From ZC4RG19 sp036279475 (lineage in GTDB: Bacteria; Actinomycetota; Acidimicrobiia; Acidimicrobiales; VFJN01), in assembly GCA_036279475.1 (NCBI GenBank), contig DASUJB010000190.1:1-20646 (forward strand): a DNA stretch of 20,646 bases, in the 5' to 3' direction. A program made the position numbers and the translations under genes. Positions 6,713 through 13,436 of the stretch are shown piece after piece. Position 1 is the stretch's first letter. Each line of letters opens with the position of its first letter. The notes beneath the pieces are model-generated. The model saw only the letters and a program-made list of their open reading frames with translations. It did no database searches and was not told where the DNA came from.

Positions 6713-7583
6713 GTGAGCGGTGGCGCCCCTCTCGACGTGGCCGGCATCGGCTTCGGGCCCTCAAACCTGGTGCTGGCCATCGCCATCGGAGAGCGCAACG
6801 CCCGGGCCGAGTCCGCCGCCGCCCTCAGCGCCGCCTTCCTCGAGCCAGCCCCGCCTCGGCTGGCACCGGGGCATGCTGCTCGACGACGTCACCATGCAGG
6901 TGTCCTTCCTCAAGGACCTCGTGACGCCGCGCAACCCGGCCAGCGACTTCAGCTTCGTGTCGTACCTGCACAGCCCGGACCGCCTCGTCGACTTCGTCAA
7001 CCACAAGGTCCTGTATCCCCTGCGGATCGAGTTCCATGACTACCTCGAGTGGGCCGCGGCCCGGGTGGCCACCGTGGACCGCTACGACGAGACGGTCGTC
7101 GACGTGCGGCCGATCGTCGAGGAGGGGACGGTGGTGGCGCTCGACGTGGTCAGCCAGGCCAGCGGCGGCAGGGCCACGCCCGGCGTGGTGCGGGCCGCAA
7201 CGTGTCGATCGCCACCGGCCTCGCCCCCTGCGTGCCCGCGGGCGTGCCGCTGGGCGAGCGGGTGTGGCACAACCTGGGCCTCCTCCCGCGGGTGGAGGCC
7301 CTCGCCGAGGGCGCACCGCCGCGGCGTCTCGTGGTGGTGGGAGCAGAGCGCGGCCGAGACCGTGGAGCACCTCCACCGCCGCTTCCCCACGGCCGAGGTG
7401 TGCGCCGTGTTCGGGCGGTACGGCTACAGCCCGTCCGACGACACGCCGTTCGCCAACCGGATCTTCGACCCCGCGGCCGTCGACACGTACTACGGGGCCG
7501 ACGAGGAGGTGAAGCGGTCGATGTTCGACCACCACCGCAACACCAACTACTCGGTGGGGGTGCGGCGGGCACCGGTGGCCTGA
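6713..7583 (+). pseudogene. Broken L-ornithine/L-lysine N-hydroxylase (siderophore biosynthesis monooxygenase)
   Basis: The sequence matches the IucD/SidA-type flavin N-hydroxylases that make the hydroxylated amine of hydroxamate siderophores. From a GTG at 6713 the FAD motif GIGFGPSNL is at residues 11-19. The frame is lost near 6845 (one extra C). It resumes with PRLGWHRGMLLDDVTMQVSF and the family segments RNPASDFSFVSYLH and RIEFHDYLEWAA. A one-base loss near 7195-7197 then leads to NVSIATGLAPCVP. A third shift near 7341, in the NADPH-binding region, leads to EQSAAETVEHLHRRFPTAEV and HRNTNYSV. After NTNYSV the homology ends abruptly and a stop follows at 7581-7583. About 140-150 C-terminal residues of a normal ~430-residue enzyme are missing, and no room remains before mreB. 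No function is expected. Confidence 0.8.
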
Positions 7584-7690
7584 TCCCGGACGACGGTCGC
7601 GCTGGCCCCCGCCGGGGTCAGGGGGACGGGGGCGGGCCCGCCGCCTGCCGGGAGCGGGGGGGGTGGCCGTCACGTGCGCGGGGGCGGCGT

Positions 7691-7696
7691 TAACCT
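7691..7696 (+). promoter_or_regulatory. Putative -10 box upstream of mreB
   Basis: TAACCT fits TANNNT and lies 39 nt upstream of the mreB ATG in the only non-coding stretch before the elongasome operon. The leader would be about 30 nt and contains a purine-rich GAAGGA at 7721-7726, nine bases before the ATG. This differs from the leaderless heads elsewhere in the window. The 152 nt between the hydroxylase remnant and mreB otherwise hold only GC-rich sequence. Confidence 0.4.
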
Positions 7697-7735
7697 ACCC
7701 AGAGCCCTCCGGCGACCGGCGAAGGACGCCAGCGC

Positions 7736-8773
7736 ATGCCCGACAACATCTTCTCCTCGCTGACGGGTCGGGACATGGCCGTCGACCTCGGCACGGCCAA
7801 CACCGTCATCTACGTGCGCGGCAAGGGCATCGTGCTCAACGAGCCGTCGGTCATCGCCGTCAACGTGCGCGACGGTCGGCCGGTGGCGGTGGGGGTCGAG
7901 GCCAAGCGGATGATCGGGCGCACCCCCAGCCACATCGAGGCCATCCGGCCGCTCAAGGACGGGGTCATCGCCGACTTCGAGATCTGCGAGAAGATGCTCA
8001 GCTACTTCATCCACAAGGCGCACAACCGCCGCTGGGGCAAGCCCCGCATGGTGATCTGCGTGCCCTCGGGCATCACCGGGGTCGAGCAGCGGGCCGTCCA
8101 GGAGGCGGCCGAGTACGCCGGCGCCCGCAAGCCGGCCTACATCATCGAGGAGCCCATGGCGGCCGCCATCGGCGCCGGGCTGCCGGTGCAGGACCCGACG
8201 GGCAACATGATCGTCGACATCGGCGGGGGGACCACCGAGGTGGCCGTGATCTCCCTCGGGGGCATCGTCACCAGCCAGTCCGTGCGGGTGGCGGGGGACG
8301 AGCTCGACGAGTCCATCGTCAACTTCGTGAAGAAGGAGTACGGGCTGGCCATCGGCCAGCGCACGGCCGAGGAGGTGAAGATCGCCCTGGGATCGGCGTG
8401 GCCCCTGCGCGAGGAGCTCGAAGCCGAGATCCGCGGTCGTGACCTGATGACCGGCCTGCCCAAGACGATCGTCACCACCACCGACGAGGTGCGGGAGGCG
8501 ATGGAGGAGCCGGTGTCGGCCATCGTGGACGCGGTCAAGGTCACCCTGGACAGGACCCCACCCGAGCTGGCCGCCGATGTGATGGACAAGGGCATCTGCC
8601 TGGCGGGAGGCGGTGCTCTGCTGAACGGGCTCGACGCTCGCCTCCACCACGAGACCGGCATGCCCATCGCCATCGCACCCAACCCGCTGCACGCCGTGGC
8701 CGTCGGCTCGGGCCAATCCCTCGAGCACTTCCACGCGCTCAAGAGCGTGCTGTACGCGTCGACCGGTTACTGA
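7736..8773 (+). CDS. mreB: Rod shape-determining protein MreB
   Basis: This bacterial actin (345 residues) polymerises at the inner membrane and orients the elongasome. The phosphate-1 loop DLGTANT is at 17-23, the connecting segment IEEPMAAAIGAGLPV at about 137-151, phosphate-2 DIGGGTTE at 161-168 and the adenosine-side LAGGGALLNGLD near 290. Length and sequence are standard for MreB rather than a divergent paralogue. The ATG is preceded by GAAGGA at suitable spacing. It is the first gene of mreBCD-mrdA-rodA, and mreC follows after 10 nt. Its presence suggests lateral (rod-type) wall growth rather than the purely polar growth of MreB-less actinobacteria, though sporulating relatives use it differently. 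Confidence 0.98.
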   Translation: MPDNIFSSLTGRDMAVDLGTANTVIYVRGKGIVLNEPSVIAVNVRDGRPVAVGVEAKRMIGRTPSHIEAIRPLKDGVIADFEICEKMLSYFIHKAHNRRWGKPRMVICVPSGITGVEQRAVQEAAEYAGARKPAYIIEEPMAAAIGAGLPVQDPTGNMIVDIGGGTTEVAVISLGGIVTSQSVRVAGDELDESIVNFVKKEYGLAIGQRTAEEVKIALGSAWPLREELEAEIRGRDLMTGLPKTIVTTTDEVREAMEEPVSAIVDAVKVTLDRTPPELAADVMDKGICLAGGGALLNGLDARLHHETGMPIAIAPNPLHAVAVGSGQSLEHFHALKSVLYASTGY

Positions 8774-8783
8774 GGCGGCCGGC

Positions 8784-9611
8784 ATGGCGTTGTCGCCTCC
8801 CAGCGGCTCGCGGACGCGGGTGGCCGTGCTCGTCCTGGCCTCGGTGACCCTGCTCGCCATGGGCCTGCGCGACGTGCCGGTGGTCCGGGACGCCCGTTCG
8901 GCGGCCGCCCGTGTCGTCGACCCGGTCGAGGGCGTGGTGGGCACGGTCACCGATCCCGTCCGCGACGCCTGGCACGGCGTCACCGACTACGACGAGGTGC
9001 GACGGGAGAACGACCGCCTGCGCGAGCGGCTGGCCGGCGTCGACAGCGCCCGCATCGCCCGCAGCGACGCCGAGCGCCAGCTCGCCGAGCTGTCGGCCTC
9101 CCTGGAGCTCCCGTTCGCGGGCGACTCCCCCCAGGTCACGGCACGGGTGGTGTCGGGCCCGCGCTCGAACTTCTCCCATGCCATCGAGATCGACAAGGGC
9201 ACCGACGACGGCATCGCCGTGGGGATGCCGGTCGTGACCGGCGGTGGCCTGGTGGGGCGCGTCGACCAGGCCACCGCCGACTCTGCCCGGGTCGAGGTGC
9301 TGTCCGACCCGGAGTTCCGGGTGGGGGTGCGGCTGGCCACCACCGGGGCGCTGGGGACGGCGCGGGGCCAGGGGGACGATGAGCCGCTGGTCGTCGACTC
9401 CTCGATCAGCCCCAGCACGAAGGTTCCCCGGGGCACGGGGGTGGTCACGAGCGGCGTCGACCGCAGCGCCTTCCCGCCCGGGGTCCCCGTCGGCACCGTC
9501 GCCGCCACCCGCAAGGGTCCCGGCGGCCTGGCCCTCGAGCTCGACGTGCAGCCCCTGGCCGACGTCGACCAGCTCTCCTACGTGACCGTCCTCCAGTGGC
9601 GGGCCGGGTAG
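8784..9611 (+). CDS. mreC: Rod shape-determining protein MreC
   Basis: A 275-residue bitopic protein that bridges cytoplasmic MreB/MreD and periplasmic PBP2, activating it. A short positive N-terminus is followed by a transmembrane helix at about 12-28, then a coiled coil at about 69-108 that mediates dimerisation. The C-terminal double beta-barrel domain includes ARVVSGPRSNFSHAIEIDKGTDDGI, GLVGRVDQATADSARVEVLSDP and GTVAATRKGPGG. ATG at 8784 lies 10 nt after the mreB stop, with GAGGCGG upstream. The mreD start follows the stop by 3 nt. Confidence 0.95.
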   Translation: MALSPPSGSRTRVAVLVLASVTLLAMGLRDVPVVRDARSAAARVVDPVEGVVGTVTDPVRDAWHGVTDYDEVRRENDRLRERLAGVDSARIARSDAERQLAELSASLELPFAGDSPQVTARVVSGPRSNFSHAIEIDKGTDDGIAVGMPVVTGGGLVGRVDQATADSARVEVLSDPEFRVGVRLATTGALGTARGQGDDEPLVVDSSISPSTKVPRGTGVVTSGVDRSAFPPGVPVGTVAATRKGPGGLALELDVQPLADVDQLSYVTVLQWRAG

Positions 9612-9614
9612 CCG

Positions 9615-10136
9615 GTGGGCCGGCGTCGATGGGTCCCCGCCCGCGCCGCCCTGGTGGTGGCAGCGGCGATCCTCCTCCAGATCACCCTGGTCAGCGACCT
9701 GCGGATCGCCGGCGCCGTCGGTGACGTGGCGCTCGTCGTCGTGGTGGCCGCCGGCATCACCGGCGGACCCGACCGCGGCGTGGCCTACGGCTTCGCGGTG
9801 GGTCTGGCCTTCGACCTCGTGGTCGACAGCCCCTTCGGGCTCACGGTCCTCACCTACGCCCTCGTGGGCTACGGCACCGGGCTGGCGTCGGCGGCTCTCC
9901 AGCGCACCGGCGGCTGGCTGCCGGTAGCCGTGGCCGGCGTGGCCGGTGTCGTGCACACGGCCCTCTTCACCGGGCTCGGGAACTTGGTCGGCGTCGACTA
10001 CCCCTTCGCCGAGGTGCCCTCCGTCGCCTTGGCCGTGGGGGTGGTGGGCGCCGTGCTGGTGCTGCCGGCGGTGCACGTCCTGTGGTGGGTCCACGGTGCC
10101 CCCGAGCCGGACCGGCTGGAGCTGATGCTGCGATGA
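9615..10136 (+). CDS. mreD: Rod shape-determining protein MreD
   Basis: A 173-residue polytopic membrane protein with about five hydrophobic segments (roughly 10-28, 38-56, 58-75, 77-100 and 105-120, with a further one at 135-160). The pattern of ITLVSDLRIAG, then DVALVVVVAAGITGGPDRGVAYGFAVGLAFDL, then LTYALVGYG is characteristic of MreD. It completes the MreCD membrane complex. The start is GTG at 9615, 3 nt after the mreC stop, with the ribosome site inside mreC. Its stop overlaps the mrdA start as ATGA (10133-10136), indicating coupled synthesis of MreD and PBP2. Confidence 0.93.
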   Translation: MGRRRWVPARAALVVAAAILLQITLVSDLRIAGAVGDVALVVVVAAGITGGPDRGVAYGFAVGLAFDLVVDSPFGLTVLTYALVGYGTGLASAALQRTGGWLPVAVAGVAGVVHTALFTGLGNLVGVDYPFAEVPSVALAVGVVGAVLVLPAVHVLWWVHGAPEPDRLELMLR

Positions 10137-12148
10137 GCATGCCCGTCCCCGAGGACCGCCGCCACGTCCCCCGGCTCCGCCTGTCCGTCCTGGCCGTCGT
10201 GGCCGCCGCCCTCTTCGCCGCCCTCTTCGCCCGCCTGTACGACCTCCAGGTGGTGGGCTCGGATCGCTACCAGGTGCAGGCCGAGGCCAACCGGGTGCGC
10301 ACCGTCCAGATCCCCGCCCCCCGCGGCCGCATCCTCGACCGCAAGGGAGCGGTGCTGGTGGACAACCGGGTGGCGGTCGTGGTGGCCGTCGACCGCAGCG
10401 TCCTGGGCGACCTGCCGCGGCGGCGGCAGCTCGAGGTGCTGGGGCGCCTGGCCGCCGACCTCACCTCCGCGGGGCACGCCACGGATGCCGGCGCCCTCGG
10501 CGAGCGCCTCGGCGACGACCGCTACAGCCGCTACGCCCCCGTGCCCGTGGCGGCCGACGTGCCCGAGGACCTGAAGATCTACCTCGAGGAGCACGCCGAC
10601 GACTACCCCGGTGTGGTGGTCGAGCGCGCGGCCCTGCGCAGCTACCCCCACGGGCCCCTGGCCGTGCACATCCTGGGGTACGTGGGCAAGATCAACGAGC
10701 AGGAGCTGGCGGAGCGGCGACGTGAGGTCGCCAAGCCGTACACGCTCAACGACGAGATCGGGAAGACCGGCGTCGAGCAGACCTTCGAGCCCTACCTGCG
10801 GGGCACGCCGGGCGTCCGCCGCATCGAGGTCGACGCCCAGGGCGACCCGGTGCGGGTCATCGACGAGCGACCGCCACGGCCGGGCGACGACCTGGTCCTC
10901 TCCATCGACGCCCAGGTGCAGGCGCTGGCCGAGCAGAAGGTGCAGCAGGCCCTGGCCGAGGCCCGGGCCCGCCCCAACCGCGACGGCTCCCGCAACGCCG
11001 GCACCACCGGCGCCGCCGTGGTGCTCGACCCCTCCAGCGGCCAGCTCCTGGCGCTGGCGTCGACGCCGTCCTACGACCCCGAGCTGGCCGTCGACGGGTT
11101 CGACCAGGCCGAGTGGGCCAGGCTGAACGACCCGGCCAACGGCACGCCCCTCAACAACTGGGCCATCCAGGGCCAGTGGGCCCCGGGGTCGACGTACAAG
11201 CCGTTCGTCGGGTACGCGGCGCTGATGTCGGGGGTCATGGCCCCCGACACCGAGTTCGTCGACCGCGGCGGCTACCAGATCCCCGGGTGCACCGGGGCCA
11301 AGTGCTACCGCAGGAACGCCGGCGGCTCCGCGTACGGCACGGTGACCATCCCGCGGGCGCTGACCGTGTCGTCAGACGCGTACTTCTACCACGTCGGCGC
11401 CGAGTTCTGGCTCCAGCGCGACCGCTTCGGTGGCGACGACGCCATGCAGCGGCACCTGGTCCCCTGGGGCCTGGGCGACCGCACGGGCGTGGCCCTCACC
11501 AGCGAGGCCACCGGCCGGGTGCCGACGGCCGCCTGGAAGCGCGACTACTGCAACCGGGTGGACTGCGGCGACCCCGACTGGCGCACCGGGGACAACGTCA
11601 ACATGGCCATCGGCCAGGGCGACGTGCTGGTGACCCCTTTGCAGCTGGCCAACGCCTACGCCACCTTCGCCAACGGGGGCACCCGGTACGTGCCCCAGGT
11701 GGCCCTGCGCACCCAGCGGTACCAGAGCGCGAAGGTCACCGAGCAGCTGGCGCCGCAGGTGGCGGGGCGGGTGCCCCTCCCCCCCAACGTGCGCCAGCCG
11801 CTGCTGGACGGCCTGGCCGGGGTGCCCCGCGACGGCACGGCCAGCCGCGCCTTCGCCGGGTTCCCCCTCGACCGGTTCCCGGTCGCGGCCAAGACCGGCA
11901 CCGCCCAGGTGGACGGCCGGTCCGACACGGCCGTGTTCGCGGCCTTCGGCCCGGTGACGGCCCCCCGCTACTCGGTGGCGGTCGTGCTGGAGGAGTCGGG
12001 CTTCGGTGGCACCGCCGCGGCTCCGGTGGCCCGGGCGCTGCTCGAGGGGCTGGCCGGCATCACCCCCCTCCGGCCCGTGGGCCCCGACGGCCTCCCGGTG
12101 GGACCGGCCCAGCCGGTGGGCACGACCCCGGGCGGCGGCTATGACTGA
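10133..12148 (+). CDS. mrdA: Penicillin-binding protein 2 (elongasome transpeptidase)
   Basis: A 671-residue class B PBP that crosslinks peptidoglycan during elongation with RodA. It has one transmembrane helix at about 15-37, then a dimerisation/pedestal domain containing PAPRGRILDRKGAVLVDN (62-79). In the transpeptidase domain the active-site serine is Ser353 in STYK, the second motif is SSD (413-415, in place of the usual SxN) and KTG is at 587-589. The start at ATG 10133 overlaps the mreD stop; ATG 10139 is a close alternative, and upstream in-frame codons overlap mreD without support. It has two CX4C cysteine pairs in the extracytoplasmic domain (386/391 and 473/478) that may form disulfides. 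The Pro/Gly-rich tail after 645 looks unstructured. Confidence 0.96.
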   Translation: MSMPVPEDRRHVPRLRLSVLAVVAAALFAALFARLYDLQVVGSDRYQVQAEANRVRTVQIPAPRGRILDRKGAVLVDNRVAVVVAVDRSVLGDLPRRRQLEVLGRLAADLTSAGHATDAGALGERLGDDRYSRYAPVPVAADVPEDLKIYLEEHADDYPGVVVERAALRSYPHGPLAVHILGYVGKINEQELAERRREVAKPYTLNDEIGKTGVEQTFEPYLRGTPGVRRIEVDAQGDPVRVIDERPPRPGDDLVLSIDAQVQALAEQKVQQALAEARARPNRDGSRNAGTTGAAVVLDPSSGQLLALASTPSYDPELAVDGFDQAEWARLNDPANGTPLNNWAIQGQWAPGSTYKPFVGYAALMSGVMAPDTEFVDRGGYQIPGCTGAKCYRRNAGGSAYGTVTIPRALTVSSDAYFYHVGAEFWLQRDRFGGDDAMQRHLVPWGLGDRTGVALTSEATGRVPTAAWKRDYCNRVDCGDPDWRTGDNVNMAIGQGDVLVTPLQLANAYATFANGGTRYVPQVALRTQRYQSAKVTEQLAPQVAGRVPLPPNVRQPLLDGLAGVPRDGTASRAFAGFPLDRFPVAAKTGTAQVDGRSDTAVFAAFGPVTAPRYSVAVVLEESGFGGTAAAPVARALLEGLAGITPLRPVGPDGLPVGPAQPVGTTPGGGYD

Positions 12149-12197
12149 GCGGGGCGTCGAGGAGCGGGGACCGGCAGGGGGTGGGGCCCGTGGCTGA
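12141..12197 (+). CDS. Possible 18-codon coupling ORF between mrdA and rodA
   Basis: An ATG at 12141 overlaps the mrdA stop in ATGACTGA, and its frame runs 18 codons to a TGA at 12195-12197. That stop overlaps the GTG start proposed for rodA in GTGGCTGA. The arrangement would carry ribosomes from mrdA to rodA across the 41-nt gap. The peptide (Glu/Arg/Gly-rich) has no recognisable features and could easily be chance in GC-rich DNA. Confidence 0.2.
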   Translation: MTERGVEERGPAGGGARG

Positions 12198-13395
12198 CGC
12201 CTGGGGGCTCGGACGGGCGCCGCACCGGGGCCCGTCCGTGGCGGGCCGGGGGGACCGCGGCCGGCGGCGGCTCGAGCCCGTCTTCCGCACGCGGGCGCCG
12301 GCGGCCTGGAAGCACGTCGACCTCGTGCTCGTCCTGTGCGTGGCCGCGGTGTCGGTGCTGGGCGCGCTCATGGTGCTGTCGTCGACGCGGGGCACCAACC
12401 CCGACGCCTACGACACCTCGTTCCTCCGCAAGCAGGTCCTGTTCATCGCCGTGGGGGTGGTGGGCATGGTGCTGGTCACCCTGGTCGACTACCGGCACCT
12501 CCGCGACGTGGCGTGGGTGCCGTACGTCGTGACCACGTTGCTGCTGGCGCTGGTCGTGTCGCCGCTCGGCAGCGAGCGGCGGGGGACCCAGGCCTGGTTC
12601 CAGCTGGGCGGGTTCCAGCTGCAGCCGGCGGAGCTGGCCAAGGTGTCCGCCGTGCTGGCGGTGGCCACGGTGCTGGCACGGTCCGAGGTTCCCCTCAGGG
12701 CCCGCCGGTTGGCCGTCGCCCTCGTCGTCCTGGGCCTCCCCGTGGCCCTCATCATGCTGCAACCCGACCTGGGCACCGCCCTGGTGTTCCTGGCCATCGC
12801 CACGGGCACCCTTCTGGTGGGAGGGGCCCGGGCCCGGCACCTCGTCCTGCTCACCGCCGTCGGGGTGATCGGCATGGTCGGCGTGGTCAACTCCGACGTG
12901 CTCGAGGACTACCAGCGCGACCGGCTGACGAACTTCCTGGCCGACGACGACGCCGACGTCCAGGCCAGTGCCTACAACTCCGACCAGTCGAAGGCCGCCA
13001 TCGCGTCGGGCAGCATCAACGGGAAGGGCCTCTTCGAGGGAACCCAGACCCGGCTCGGCTTCGTGCCCGAGCAGCACACCGACTTCATCTTCACCGCCGT
13101 GGGCGAGGAGCTGGGCTTCGTCGGCTCGGCCACCGTGCTGGGCCTCCTGGCGCTGATCTGCGTGCGCACCTGGCGCACGGCACAGATCGCCGGGGACCGG
13201 CTGGGCATGTTGATCTGCATCGGCGTGCTGTCGATGCTGGTGTTCGAGATCTTCCAGAACGTGGGCATGACCATGGGGATCATGCCCATCACCGGCATCC
13301 CGCTGCCGTTCATGAGCTACGGGGGGTCCTCGATCATCGCCTCGTGGCTGGCCATCGGGCTCGTGCTCAACGTGCACATGCGCCGCTTCGGCTGA
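12190..13395 (+). CDS. rodA: Rod shape-determining SEDS glycosyltransferase RodA
   Basis: A SEDS-family lipid II polymerase (401 residues) that builds glycan strands with PBP2 in the elongasome. About ten transmembrane segments begin near residue 43. Family signatures are QLGGFQLQPAELAKVS, MLQPDLGTALVF, GSINGKGLFEGTQTRLGFVPEQHTDFIFTAVGEELGF and GIPLPFMSYGGSS near the C-terminus. GTG 12190 is preferred over GTG 12181 because AGGGGG at 12176-12181 is then 8 nt upstream; the other start would have no spacing. The N-terminus has about 40 hydrophilic Arg-rich residues before the first helix, somewhat longer than usual. FtsW is the alternative family member, but the mrdA linkage makes RodA the better call. 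Confidence 0.94.
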   Translation: MADAWGLGRAPHRGPSVAGRGDRGRRRLEPVFRTRAPAAWKHVDLVLVLCVAAVSVLGALMVLSSTRGTNPDAYDTSFLRKQVLFIAVGVVGMVLVTLVDYRHLRDVAWVPYVVTTLLLALVVSPLGSERRGTQAWFQLGGFQLQPAELAKVSAVLAVATVLARSEVPLRARRLAVALVVLGLPVALIMLQPDLGTALVFLAIATGTLLVGGARARHLVLLTAVGVIGMVGVVNSDVLEDYQRDRLTNFLADDDADVQASAYNSDQSKAAIASGSINGKGLFEGTQTRLGFVPEQHTDFIFTAVGEELGFVGSATVLGLLALICVRTWRTAQIAGDRLGMLICIGVLSMLVFEIFQNVGMTMGIMPITGIPLPFMSYGGSSIIASWLAIGLVLNVHMRRFG

Positions 13396-13397
13396 GT

Positions 13398-13417
13398 GGC
13401 CCGGGCGAGGCCGGGCC
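13398..13417. terminator. Hairpin at the end of the elongasome operon
   Basis: GGCCCGG (13398-13404) and CCGGGCC (13411-13417) form a perfect 7-bp stem with loop GCGAGG, starting 3 nt after the rodA stop. It lies in the 41-nt gap to the convergent membrane-protein gene. There is no T-tract, as is common in high-GC actinobacteria, so terminator activity is inferred. Confidence 0.5.
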
Positions 13418-13436
13418 CGACCCGTGCTCGGCGCGA

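Noticed and set aside
7584..7690. The missing C-terminal part of the hydroxylase in another frame before mreB
   Set aside because: I read the other frames after 7560 and found no resemblance to the enzyme's C-terminal domain. The space is also too short for the 140-150 missing residues.
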